Assembly (NCBI GenBank): GCA_905250125.1
Contig: CAJNOL010000493.1
Location: forward strand, 1 to 64,000
Source: Rotaria sordida
Taxonomy: Eukaryota > Rotifera > Eurotatoria > Philodinida > Philodinidae
Length of the DNA stretch: 64,000 nucleotides
Direction: 5' to 3'
The translations under genes were made by a program, and so were the position numbers. Below, piece by piece: positions 51,550 through 63,000 of the stretch; position 1 is the first letter of the stretch; each line of letters begins with the position of its first letter. The notes under the pieces were generated by a model, which did not search any database, had not been told where the DNA came from, and worked only from the letters and a program-made list of their open reading frames with translations.

Positions 51550-54500
51550 ATCTTTTGTTTTTTCTCTCTTCTTTCCTTTCTCTCACTTGGATATTTCTCT
51601 TCTATTGATATTGTTCAGGTATATTTCCTTCTTCGTCATATTTTCTTTCTAGGAGGGTGTTTGGCTTTTTCCTAGCTCATTTATAAATATAATTACCATT
51701 TCGCCAATAAAGTAGTAGTTCAGTATTGATGTGTTAGATCAATCATCCGTTATCAAAGGGCAATATGAATTCAGTTATATATACAAATACGTATTTTTTT
51801 CAATTTTACAAAATAAAGTATAAAAAGAAAACGAGGCAGACTATCTAAAGCCAAAAAAAACTTTATTCACACAATAATATCCTGTTTTTTTCTTTTTCTT
51901 TTTTTTTCCAATTTTAAATAACTTTTTTATTTCTCTAATTCATATAAAATAATATAGTTTTTCTTTTTATTTTATTTCTAAAATATGAAATTACTACTGC
52001 TACTTAATGAATTAATTATTGTACATTTAATAATATAAAATTACTCAAATAAAATTTTTTTGTTGCTCAAAAATTATTGCTAAATCGTATTTTAATTATT
52101 GCCCATGCCAGTATTTCTATTGCTTAAATAAATACTAACCATTTCAAACTCACTTAAATCCTCATGTCAACTATGACTATTATTATATTCCACTTTAATA
52201 GAACTCTAGTTTAATCTAGGAAGTTGCAGATTTCGCAAATGCTCCTATTTGAAATGTAGTTTGTCTTAGCAAGCTCCAACCAAAGCTAAAATTAAGGATC
52301 TTTAAGCTTATGCCTTTTGAGTATTATTTTTTTTTATCGATGTTTATTTTGAATTTAACGTAATTCATAGATGATATGTAAAATGTAAATATATTATGCT
52401 GTTAAGTTTTGTTGAGTTATGTTCTAACCAAAAAAAAAAAGAAAGAAAAAGTGAAATATTTTTTAGTTTATGTATTTCCTATGATAGAATAATAACTGCA
52501 TTTTCTCGAAATTTAATAGTCCAAATATTTAAACTGTTAATTCGCCTTGTTCATAGAAATGCTTTCGAAAATCATTTTCCAATGTCGACATAGAAGAATT
52601 CATTGATGTATACATTACAATATGAATTAATGAAAATGACTACTCTGTCTAGTTACAAAGGAAAGGACGTATCATAAGTTCTTGATGTAAACGAAAATTT
52701 GAATTTTGTTTTTAAATAAAAGAAAATTATTTCGTAGTTTTGCGCCTAATTAAAAACAAATTTTGCCTAGGATCTTATAAATATATATAGATGCACTCAA
52801 ATATGATATTCTCATATGCTGATTTAGTAATGAACCTGGAAATGCTAAAAAAAATCGAACGCTTCAAACAACTTGCACAAAAAAAAAAAGTTTAAGAAGT
52901 GAGGAACCTGGCTGAATTTTATAGAAACCTACAAGAATTTCATCGGAATTCAAGTTTCGATACTCCTATGAAAGTTAAATATTGGTTCTTACAGGATATT
53001 GGTCATTATCCCAGTGCCATGATCCCTATAAATCCAAGTATTGGATCTATTATTAACTTCATTCCTCAGATTCTCATCAGTTTTTATCGTTTGGTTAGAT
53101 TTATCTACCTGAGTTCTTCAATGTTTGTATGCTTATAACAATCATTATTAGAACCGTATTAGAGAAAGTACTAACAAAGTGCTTTCATATTGTTTATATG
53201 TATGTGTATGTATATGTAAATGTGTGTTCGGGTGCACGTTTTCGTTCTCTTTCTTTTACAATGGATTAGCTATTACATTGTTGTATATACATCTGCGTCA
53301 TTTCTTTTCTTCACTCATGAGCATTATCGAAATCCTCACAGTCATTCTTTCTTGTTCTCTTGTGTTTTTTTACTGGTTGCACGATTCTACCTTTTTCTCT
53401 TTGCCTGCTTCTAGAACTCGTTGGATGTAGGTCTGAAATTTTTCTGTTAATCGGGTTCGAAAATTTTAGATCTGGCAGACTCTAATAGTCTAAGAAATGT
53501 GCATGGTGTACTAGTGGCCGAAGATAAAAAGTCGAAAAGAAGTATCTCGTATCTTCGAAGCGATTATCCAATTACGATTAGACAAAGATGTATGAATTCT
53601 GGTGAACTTCTAAGTTTATCTGTCGAACTATATTCAAATATGATCGAAAACAACCAATTTAATACGATATTATAAAGTGAAGAATTTTCTGACGAAAATA
53701 ATCTCATTTACAGATAACACATATTGAATAATGATTAAGAGAAATGACTCCATGTAGAAGTATGTTTTAACTATGTGCACATTCGTATGAATCATTGTTC
53801 AATGATAATACATCCGCAATAACAAAAAAATACAGTAACTATTCGTTTTTGCTAATACACTTTGTGTGTTGTCTTTATAAAGTAAATTTTATTTTCGTTC
53901 GTTATTGTAGTTACTTCTAAAGGAAAAAAAATTATTCAAGAGTTCTTTTGTTTTCATTCACCTACGTAGCTAATTGTTCGTTTCTGTATTTTCGAAGCCA
54001 TCTATGATTTAAAACTGTCAATAGAAGTAAGAAAAATCGTCAATTGTTCGTATGACATTCTCTCACTGTACATAACTGAATAAAATGAAAAAGAGAAAAA
54101 AAAACAGACTTTCGAGGGCATCACAGCATCGCAAAAAAAAATACAATTAATCTGTGTATACAAAGAATAAACAAAAAAGCAAATCCATCCAGTCTGACTA
54201 TTCGATCAACATAAAAAAAACCGACTAGAACTATAGGTAGTATTCATTGTTGATAAACTATTTAAGTTAGTTAAAATACTCTACAGTGTATTTTGTCTAC
54301 AAAAAAAAGTCTACGAAAAAAAACGTATTGTACAACAACAATTGAAAAATTGTTGTCTTCCGATTATTATAAGTCTTATGTATGCTGTCCTAGAAAAATA
54401 AGTGATAAAATTTTTCAACTACTACGTATGATTTCTTTCGAGATGTATAAAGTAAAGAAGGAAAACAGGTGATATTGTGGAATTCTATCAAACTTGTTTG

Positions 54501-54645
54501 TAGTTAATTATTTCATTATGAAATATTTATTTTTCAAGATTAAACTATTTACAATTTACTTTTAAATGTGATAAAATATCAATCCAAATGTAAAAATATG
54601 CGCTGTATTACTTTTATATTTTGTAGAAAAAAAAAAAAATACAAA

Positions 54646-56091
54646 ATGCGTATGTCAATTCGTCGTCCGACAATCATCTCTCCAACTACACACATTCGAT
54701 CTTATAGTTTTGGTCCATTTTTAGCCTTGATTTTAACTGGTTGCCTTTTATCTTTCATCGCAGGTTACATCAATACTGTCTGTATTACTAGTCTATTACA
54801 AGCATCAATAGCCGGCTTCACAGGTTCTACATCAAGAATGACTATTGAGTTGGCACAAGGCAATTTTATTAAAACGTTACATTACTTATTCATGATCATT
54901 TCGTTCGTATCGGGAAGTTTTATTTCTGCGGCATTAGTAGGAGGTGCATCATTTCGAATACAACGATCATATGGTGTGGTATTAATTCTAGAATCATTTG
55001 GACTTGCCTTTGCATTTTTATTTGAAGTAAGCAAAAACAAAAGAAACTTTTACACTCTTGCAAGGATCTATTATATAAATCGTTAAAAATTGAAATATTG
55101 ATGATTTTTTTTTTTCATACGTTAAAAAAATATAATTAGTTCTGGATACCTTTAATCTAAATAAAAAATGTATTGTACAAAATCTTTAAAAGATTCTTCG
55201 TCTAGATAAGCAGGAAGCAATTTTTTAGATTTTGTACACTAGATTTTATGAAACACAATATAAAAGGAGTGTTGAAGTAAACACATTAGCAATGTCTCAT
55301 TATACACGTGATAGATACAAACATAGAAACGTTACAGATGTTGTTGATATACGATTAAAGACCGTATATCAATAAGGTCTCGTTATTATATATGAAATAC
55401 TTTCTTATTGCATTTCATCAGGATTAAGTAAAAACATGATGAAGAAATGTGTTCTAAAATAAATAGAATAATGCAATTTATCTATGACTAACAATAGTAG
55501 CCACATCGTGTTTCACATTTTCATTCCATAGAAATTCCACTAACAGCTTTTCTATTTAGAGTTTAGCAAATTTTAGTTTATTTTTCTTCAGTATAGATCT
55601 AGACAAAGTTATATCGGAGATAGATCTATATTTATAACATAGTTTCACTAGTTTTGAATCGATAGAATTATGAAAACAATGTTTTCAATAAATATTTTGT
55701 TTGTAGGAAACTGCATCGAATACCAAAGGAACTTCTATACCTTTGCTAGCGAGTGCATGTTTAATATCTCTTACATATGGCCTTCAAAATGGTATGTGTA
55801 CAACGTTTTCTGGTGCCGTTATTCGTACAACGCATATGACAGGTATTCTCACAGATATTGGTCTTGTTTTGGGACAAGCAATTTTCTATCCACGAACCCG
55901 TAAACATATTTGGAAATTAAAAGTTTTACTTCCTTTATATGGAACCTTTTGTTTGGGTGGTGTGAGCGGATGGTTTGCATATAAACTATTACTTATCAAA
56001 TCAATGCTTCTAGCATCTGCAATTGTCGGAATTCTAGGTATTGCACATGTTTGCTATTGCAAAATCTTTCTTGTATATAAATCAAAAAATA
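54646..56091 (+). CDS. DUF1275 (YoaK-type) membrane protein, 3' end lost in assembly gap
   Basis: Exon 1 is 54646-55026 and exon 2 55707 to at least 56091; the GT-AG intron (about 680 bp) is in phase 0. About 255 residues are visible before the Ns. Several membrane helices are seen: FGPFLALILTGCLLSFIAGY, then HYLFMIISFVSGSFISAALV, VVLILESFGLAFAFLF, LLASACLISLTYGLQNG, VLLPLYGTFCLGGVSGWFAY and MLLASAIVGILGIAHVCYC. DUF1275 signatures are GYINTV...FTGSTSRMTIELA in the first half and GLQNGMCTTFSGAVIRTTHM then TGILTDIGLVLGQ in the second. The family is common in bacteria and fungi; transport substrate is not established. I take the ATG at 54646 (MRMSIRRP), 19 bases after a TTTTGTAG acceptor-like site. 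The protein looks near complete at the gap. Confidence 0.83.
55268..55530. repeat. Diverged dispersed repeat, copy B (DUF1275 intron)
   Basis: Same family as 3840-4060 in the importin-5 intron. Aligned blocks include GTTGTTGATATACGAT, the GAAGAAATGTG...AAAATAAATAGAATA block and CCACATCGTGTTTCACATTTTC against CCACTTCATGGTATTTTACA. It is noncoding, and the class is unknown. Confidence 0.45.
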
Positions 56092-56191
56092 NNNNNNNNN
56101 NNNNNNNNNNNNNNNNNNNNNNNNNNNNNNNNNNNNNNNNNNNNNNNNNNNNNNNNNNNNNNNNNNNNNNNNNNNNNNNNNNNNNNNNNNN
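56092..56191. other. Assembly gap (100 N)
   Basis: Exactly 100 unknown bases, the conventional placeholder for a gap of unknown length. It truncates the DUF1275 gene on its left and starts a repeat copy on its right, suggesting a repeat-caused break. Confidence 0.97.
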
Positions 56192-56440
56192 AAGTAGTAT
56201 CAATCTACTGAGTACATTTTGAAATCTAAAAGTTGTCTTTTAAACATTGAAAAATTCTAGAAGAAATCAAATTAACGAAAATTGGACATTGTTTCGTACT
56301 TTTCTCAAATCAACTTTTTTCTTGAAAAAAAAAGTGCAGAAATGCTCCCCGTTTCTTCGACCTAGTACATCTGAACTTTCTCTACATGTACTATACACTA
56401 TTTTGGATAGATAGATTTTTTTTGTTTCAAAACATATGTT
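56192..56440. repeat. Dispersed repeat, copy 1 (starts at the gap)
   Basis: About 250 bases repeated in direct orientation at 59862-60115. Shared blocks are CTGAGTACAT, GAAAATTGGACATTGTTTCG, AAAAAGTGCAGAAATGCTC, GTTTCTTCGA and TTTTTTTGTTTCAAAA. It is truncated on the left by the gap. Confidence 0.8.
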
Positions 56441-57949
56441 GTATGGAAATTTTATTTTATTCTAGCATGAAAAAAAACAATAGAAGAAACAGAAACTATA
56501 AATTTTATACTCATCGTTGAATATGAAAAGATAGATGTATAATGAATTAATCAATAATCAAAAAGACAAACATCGTGTAATATAAAAATGTCTTGTCATA
56601 GTCAGTTCTCCTTTTTTTTCTTAAAAGCATTGAAGAATATAGCATCCAGGAAGTTAAGAAATCAAAAAAAAATGACATTAAAATGATGAAACGGACAAAA
56701 AATTGAGGTATTTTGAAATTCATCAATTAAAATAGACATTTTCATTAATTTCATTGCATGATTTTGATTAAAAACGAAATTCACTGCATTTATTTAATTA
56801 AAATATCGCTTTTTATCAATGAATTTGAAAAATATCAATATTTTTTTTTTTGATTCTCTGATGCCATGAGTATTACAAGAAAAGAAAATCTATCAACAGA
56901 TGATATTGTTCTGTTTGTTTTTTTTTCAAGCTTTTAATTAATGATAACATCTTTTGAAAAATAGTTGCAAATCTTTTGTCTGGTAATCATTATGATAAAT
57001 CGTAGTTTTATGATCGATTATTAGTCTTCATTATATTCATAATAGAAGTGATTTTGTTCATGTAACTTTTAATAAATTAAATAACTAAAGCAGAGAAATG
57101 AATAAAAATCATAATTAAAAAGCAGATGTAAAAGGATGATAATAGAAGATACCATCTTAAAGCACAAAAACTAATCTTTCAACTTTACATTAATCTAGAA
57201 TTTAAGAATTATTCGAGATTAAATTTACAATAGAAAAATCATAATTGAAAAAGTACTTGATTTAAAAACAAATCTCCAATAACTTATACTAACAAAACTT
57301 ATCAGTGAGACTCGATGAAAGGCGAAAGTGTAAAATTCATAAATTTTGACTGTTATAAATTTATGGTGTATTGTCAGAGAAGTTTAAATAATTTATTTTA
57401 AAAAATATGTTAAATAAACGAATAAATCAAAATTCTAACAATTTCTTACAGTTAATAGGCGTGCTCTTCAATTTTATCATTTCGAAAATATTTGCATCTA
57501 GAATTTCCTATTCTGCCAATTTATTTGATTCATTGAACATCATTATACTGAAAAAAAAACTTCTTTGGATTGCCAGATACATTTTCAATACATAACTTCT
57601 TTTCTTCTAATGATAAAAGCTTGTTAGCGCAATCTCTTCGCGACTGAAATGTGAAACTTACATATTCCGTATAAACTAACAAATGATTTAGTACAAATTC
57701 ATTTTTTAATGTTATGCAATATACTTTCAAGTTTAGAACAAATGAAGTAAAACAATCAAAAATTTATTTGATTATTAATTGTGATCAACAGTACTGACAA
57801 TATATCAAAAAAGGTTTTTGTTTTGAAAATCGTTTTCGATATGATTAAATTGTTATGAGTTCTTTAATGAATAAAACTAAATACAAAGTTGATTAGTTTG
57901 TGATAAAGGAAATTTGAAAAACAATAATATAAGAGACAACGTCAAAATT
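56441..57949. other. Noncoding stretch
   Basis: AT-rich (A/T runs dominate) with no recognised gene or RNA. Confidence 0.4.
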
Positions 57950-58450
57950 TAATGTGAAAATAATGATGATCTGATAAAATTTTTCGAGATTCGAATGACG
58001 CTACTCTTAATAAAATTAGTTGAAATGATCGCTACGAATAACCTGAGATACTCGTTATATAAATATGCCTGAGTCAATGCCTCGAAATGACAGAATCGAA
58101 TATCGAGCACAACAGTACTAACATCAATCTGAAAATGACAAGAGATCCGACGATGAATTTTCTCAATGTTATCTCGAAGAATTCCATAATATTTTCCACA
58201 TAGTTGGTCGAGAAAAGAAAAATACCGTCCGAAAGAAATCGTAAGAATATTAAGTGATCGGTGCATTCTGTGATATTCATTTTCTTTTACAGACCACATT
58301 GTAATGTTTTTTTTAAAGACGTACTTTCTACAGAAAAACAATGTATGATAGAATATTTTTGAAAATAAAGTTAGAACGAGCTTTCAACATAGATTTTATA
58401 TAAATATTTCCGAATTTGTTGACACATATTTTAGTCAATGAAAAATTTAC
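57950..58450. repeat. Partial second copy of the 842-bp TIR element
   Basis: Corresponds to about 36000-36465 in the same orientation. Shared phrases are TTCGAATGRCRCTACT, GAGATACTCGTTATAT (against GAAATACTCGTTATAT), and AGAATTCCATAATA (against AGAACTTCATAGTA). Near the end, GAGCTTTC-ACATAGATT and the end AGTCAATGAAAAAT also match. The left half and the last ~30 bases are missing. Reading frames across it on the minus strand are not conserved in the other copy. Confidence 0.72.
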
Positions 58451-58723
58451 GTTTCTAATAGACTTTTATGACACTATATACTAAACAATTCTAAAAACTC
58501 AATTGAACAAGCCTATCGATTAAATGTTCATGATTAGAAAAATCTTGATAGACCAAATGGAAATAATCATTGTTTTGATAATGTGATATTAATTCTTATT
58601 TTAAACAGTCAATTTGTTTGTCAAAAACAAAAACAAATACTTATAATGAAATTATTAATAATTACGAAAAATTTTGAAGTTTTATTAATTTTAATTAATA
58701 TAATACATTTTTAACAAAAAATT

Positions 58724-59140
58724 TTAACAAAGAATTTTATCTGTTTTGATACCAGTTCTTTTTCCAACATAAGTATAACAATCACCACAAGTCATAGTCC
58801 ATGAACATTGACTACTATTTGTACATTTTGCCCATTGTTTTTGTTTACCACGTATACCTTCTTGTTGTGTAAAACACCACCAACCAGTTGTTGGCATTTG
58901 ATATTCATCAATATATGCCCAACAATAACCTTTATAACAACCACATCGACGAGATTCAATACAACTCATTGATGCTAATGATATTTTATTTTGTTTAGTT
59001 GTTGTAGTTGAAATTGACATATCAATTGGATCATCATTTGGATCATCATTTAATGTTTTATAAGAATTATCAATATTTTTTCCATAGATAGATATAATAA
59101 GAATAATAAAAACAAAATTAAATTTAATAAATTGATTCAT
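58724..59140 (-). CDS. Small secreted cysteine-rich protein
   Basis: Single exon, 138 residues from the ATG at 59140. A signal peptide is clear (MNQFIKFNFVFIILIISIYG). An acidic/Thr-rich propeptide-like stretch follows (DDPNDDPIDMSISTTTT). Next is a compact cysteine-rich domain of about 80 residues: SCIESRRCGCYKGYCWAYID, GWWCFTQQEG, WAKCTNSSQCSW and TMTCGDCYTYVG, ending KILC. Cysteines are spaced C-x5-C-x-C-x4-C with further WC, C, C, C, CxxC and a terminal Cys. Aromatic-flanked motifs (GYCWA, WWCF) recall small secreted cysteine-rich proteins known from nematodes and other invertebrates, but I cannot name a family. It is probably extracellular and disulfide-bonded. Function is unknown; there is no evidence for a toxin. 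Confidence 0.78.
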   Translation of the reverse strand: MNQFIKFNFVFIILIISIYGKNIDNSYKTLNDDPNDDPIDMSISTTTTKQNKISLASMSCIESRRCGCYKGYCWAYIDEYQMPTTGWWCFTQQEGIRGKQKQWAKCTNSSQCSWTMTCGDCYTYVGKRTGIKTDKILC

Positions 59141-61324
59141 AATTTTATTTAATTTAAACAAAATTAATAAAATATTTTCTTTTTTCTATTTTAATAAGAC
59201 TTACTCTACACTGATTCAATTTGATGAAATAAAATGAGCAAGTTTGATTGTATGTATACGTTAGACAAATGAATTATAGACAACATTCAATATGTACCAT
59301 CTTATATATATAGAAATGATTAGAACAAAAGAGATCAACAAAAACAAATGGTCACGTCCAAAGCAGCTTATTATTCCCGAATCATATACGATAGACTAAC
59401 ATACATGTTTAATCTTAAGATGGATGAACATATTTATTTTGTATTAACAATGACTCAAGGAGAAATGATAAGCATGTCTTTTATGTTAGTCAAACAAAAC
59501 CATAGCTTGATTTTTCAATTAACCAATAGAAAGAAAAAAAGTTAATTGATGTTGTACGATTATAGTAAGAACAAAAAAAAGGGCAGTTCTTATTTCGATG
59601 ATTTCTCATTTGAGTTCCTTTCCAGTTCCGTCATGGATACTTTTTCTACTTTAAATACAGTCACTATACTTATTGATGTAACTCATACATACACATCTAG
59701 CAGTGAATGAGAGTAAAGGTTGTGTCTGAAGTGAAAAACAGTACCGAATTCATTCTCGAGTGATCTTTAATTGAGCAAAACCTATACAATACCTGACCTA
59801 AGGGCATCTCTCTCCTGTCATGATCCAAAATTTTTAGTTTTTTGTGATTATTGTATAGTCATAAGTAACATCTATCGACTGAGTACATCTTCAGATCTAA
59901 AAATTGTCTTTAAACATAAAAAAAGGTCTAAAAGAGATCAAATTATCGAAAATTGGACATTGTTTCGCTTTTTCTCAAAACTTACTGTTTTTCACGAAAC
60001 AAAAAGTGCAGAAATGCTCTCTGTTTCTTCGATTTAGTACGTCCGATCGAGTTGAAACTTTTTTTCACATATACTATAAACTGTTTGGAATCGGTATTTT
60101 TTTTTGTTTCAAAATATACTGTTCTACTGATTTTTGGCAGCTCTTATGAAAAAAAAATTCTATTCCGAAAAAAACATGCGTTTTTTAGGATACCTTCGAT
60201 ATGTTGGCTTTTTTATCCCGAGAAGTTTGAGTCTATACAATCAACAATTCAATGCGACAAAACCGTAAAAACAAACAACTTAATTTTTTTTTCTTGATAT
60301 ATAACGTGTCTGTGAGTTATCAATGCTGATAACTTTTGTATTTTTCTTATTATTCTTGATTATACAAGTTATTCTCTTCTATATTAATCAAACTGAACTG
60401 AGAAATCGTCAAATGGGATCGAATTGGAAGTAAACCGAGAAAAAGAATGCAAAATTAACGTTGTTGTTAACTACTGCGACGAAGAATGTAAGAAAACGAA
60501 AATTTGAAAGATGAACATTAATTTATTTTCAATTAATATATATGTCATTCGGAATAGCATATCAAACTGATTAAGAAAATGGTCAATTGATATTTTTAAA
60601 ACAATTTTTTTTTCAAGCATATAAAGCTAAAAGAAATTTTAGTCTTAAACTTTTCAAAGTAATTATAGTCCATTATAATCAAAATCAAAGTAATAAATTG
60701 TGTGTTCGTCAGTATCATTTGAAGTAAATTTTTTATTTTTTTACTATCCTACTTGAATATTTTTTGCTAGAAGACACCATTGTTTATATCATGCTATAAA
60801 CTATTAATAGGTTATCGAATAAAGTTTATAAAAAGTTTAGAAGAAAAAGATTTGGTATTAGTAAGCACAGTACAGTGCTTATCAACATTCAAAACAAATG
60901 GATGGGCCCATAAAGAATTAGACTCTTTGTATTTCTGTAATAGATAGACTACATTTTCACTCATTTAAACAATGTTTTTTTTTTTATAAAAGATTTATTT
61001 TTTCCATTCTGTAGAAAAAACACTTATTTCTATGTGTTTAAATATTTAAAATAATTTTTAAACAAACGAGTGGCCTAATACACAATTTTCAACATCAATT
61101 TGTTCTTTTTATTTGCTTCACTATAGATCTGAATACATCAACCGATGTTTTTTTTTTCTTTTAACTTCGTTGCAATTCATGATAGGAACAAATCATCGTA
61201 AATAGTGAGTTTCAGTGAACTCAAATATGGGCCTTTGGGAAGTCAATAGTCTATAGCAATGAATGATGTGAAATATTCTTCAGACTATTGTTGTGCTTGT
61301 TTTTTTTAATCCATCATGCACTCA
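59141..61324. other. Intergenic region
   Basis: Left part is the likely promoter of the secreted-protein gene. A frame at 59348-59545 is open (MDEHIYFVLTMTQGEMISMS) but unrecognised. Apart from the repeat copy at 59862-60115 nothing else was identified. Confidence 0.4.
59862..60115. repeat. Dispersed repeat, copy 2
   Basis: Direct repeat of 56192-56440 (same blocks, about 80 percent similar by eye). Here the left flank is intact, so it may show what lies in the gap at 56092-56191 if the repeat extends upstream. Confidence 0.8.
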
Positions 61325-61400
61325 TAGTTACAGCTCGTCAAGTAGGACTCGAACCTGGTCGAACGGTCTGGGGCCGTCTCACCGTGTGCTATTCTAAAAT
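61325..61400 (-). other. tRNA-like remnant with intact B box
   Basis: The minus strand reads TAGCACACGGTGAGACGG (A-box-like), then about 25 bases later CCAGGTTCGAGTCCTACTTG, which holds a perfect pol III B box GGTTCGAGTCC. The T-stem pairs poorly and no acceptor stem closes, so it is a tRNA pseudogene or tRNA-derived SINE head, not a working tRNA. Confidence 0.4.
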
Positions 61401-61524
61401 TAAGAGCCTCTTATAACTCGATTCTTATGAGATTACTCTCACGATTGTCTGAAAAATGTGTAGGACATGTTAGTCGTCGAAACAAATAAGCTCAAAAAAT
61501 ATCTCATATGTTCAGCGCGACTAT

Positions 61525-61590
61525 TAACTGCGGATTAAGAGTAAGATTCGAACCTAAATCCGTTAAAATTTAATCGACTGGGTTCGGATT
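61525..61590 (-). other. Second tRNA-like remnant
   Basis: The minus strand contains CGGATTTAGGTTCGAATCTT, a T-arm/B-box-like GGTTCGAATC, about 200 bases from the first remnant and in the same orientation. No complete cloverleaf can be drawn. Confidence 0.3.
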
Positions 61591-62522
61591 GAAAATTTTT
61601 GAATCCCATAAGCTTCATTCATAGAGACCAGTGATTTCTTACAATGTCGACTTTAATTTATCTGACTTCTATATATGAAATGAACTCGTGCCTGTCATTC
61701 ACTGATCAAACTTTAAATAAAAAACAACATGAATTGAAGTTTGCGAACGTGTAGCAAAGCAAATAAAGAAAAAATAGTGAGCTTTGAAAATTGTGACAAC
61801 TAAGTCAGTCATTTATTTTATGTGAGAAAAAATTGTTTTGAATATTTAGACAAATAGAAATAAGTATTTTGTTTAACAGAATAGAAAGACAAATCTTTTA
61901 TCAAAAAAAGAAAATAATTGGTTACAATAACTGAAAATATAGTCGATCTATTATATTAAGAGGATCGTTCATTATTTTTCTGATTGTTTCAATAAACTCG
62001 TTGTTCAAGTTCAATGCCATTGCAATTAAACACTCTTGTGGTTAATAAATGTCCACTGTTGTTGTTACTAATTTAATAAAAATAACTAAAAAAATCGCTA
62101 TTAGCAAATAACAGATACTCTATAAGCATATATTCCAGCAAGAAAAAATATAATAAACATATGACAATAATATAAGAGAATCAAGATAAGACACATGCAA
62201 TTCAAATGTAAAGTGGCTTACTTTTTTTTCTATTCTTTAATAATTATCAATTTCTAAAATAGAGTTAATGTCACTGTGTTACAACTCGTGTACGACGACA
62301 GCGATAATACATCATAAGTATCTTCTATGACATATAAAAAAGCTTGATCGAAAGTACTATGGTTAAGAATCAAGGATGGCTCTTCACTTTCATTGTCAAA
62401 AAAAAAATCATTTTTCAAAAATAGAGAAATAATGTGCAAATTGTAATGTTTTTTTTGACAAAAATGTATTATCTTTTTTCCAGTTTTTCAATTCTCATAG
62501 TTATATTGAACCCATAGGCAGG
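61591..62522. other. Intergenic region
   Basis: AT-rich, no recognised gene. Confidence 0.4.
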
Positions 62523-63000
62523 CCTCAGCAAGACTAGCAAAAACCTAAAAAGATTCATCTCCGTTGACCTTTGGCGCCGAGTTCTGCTCAGTTTACTAGA
62601 TTTTTTACCCATTTTTTGGGTACTCCCCAAAAGACCGAGTAATGGAGTTTTGATCTAAAATTTTACCTATAGAGAGAGGTCTAATAACTTTTAGAATGTC
62701 CTGGAAGTTTCAGCTGGAAAGAATGCTCTTTCGTCAAGACTTCGCTCCAGACATGTCACGAAGATCGAGTTCACTTGAAAATTCAATAACTCGACGAAGG
62801 AACATTCTTTTCGGGTGAAACTTTCAGGATATTCTAAGAATCATTAGACTTATCTATAGACAAAATTTTAGATCAAAACTCCATTACTTGGTCTTTCGGA
62901 GAGAACCTAAAAATGAGTCAAAAACCCAGTAAACCGGCCATAACTCGGCGCCAAAGGCCAATAGAGATGAATGGTTTTAAACTTTTGCTATTCTCACTGG
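62523..63000. repeat. Large foldback element, ~210-bp arms
   Basis: The arms at 62523-62737 and 62792-63000 are inverted copies around a loop of about 55 bases. Matching blocks include GACCTTTGGCGCCGAGTT (against its complement AACTCGGCGCCAAAGGCC), TAATGGAGTTTTGATCTAAA (complement TTTAGATCAAAACTCCATTA) and GAAAGAATG...TTTCGTC. Arm identity is high. There is no coding content; it is a MITE/foldback of unknown superfamily, and the target duplication is not resolved. Confidence 0.85.

Larger units (their letters stand above)
50324..54645. other. Long intergenic region
   Basis: About 4.3 kb. Frames at 50453-50635 and 52899-53138 (QDIGHYPSAMIPINPSIGSI) are open but match nothing I recognise. A short tandem repeat at 51240-51370 and a hairpin at 51492-51549 are listed separately. 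Sequence near 52040-52130 (TTATTGC phrases) repeats the tandem-repeat motif in the opposite orientation, which suggests that 51.2-52.1 kb may be one decayed element. Confidence 0.4.

Noticed and set aside
57949..58341. 130-codon minus-strand frame
   Set aside because: Lies in a truncated repeat copy; the matching part of the full copy at 36.0-36.4 kb does not keep the frame open.
59348..59545. Plus-strand frame MVTSKAAYYSRIIYDRLTYM
   Set aside because: Reasonable codon content but no recognised family, no neighbouring exon and no conserved partner in the window.
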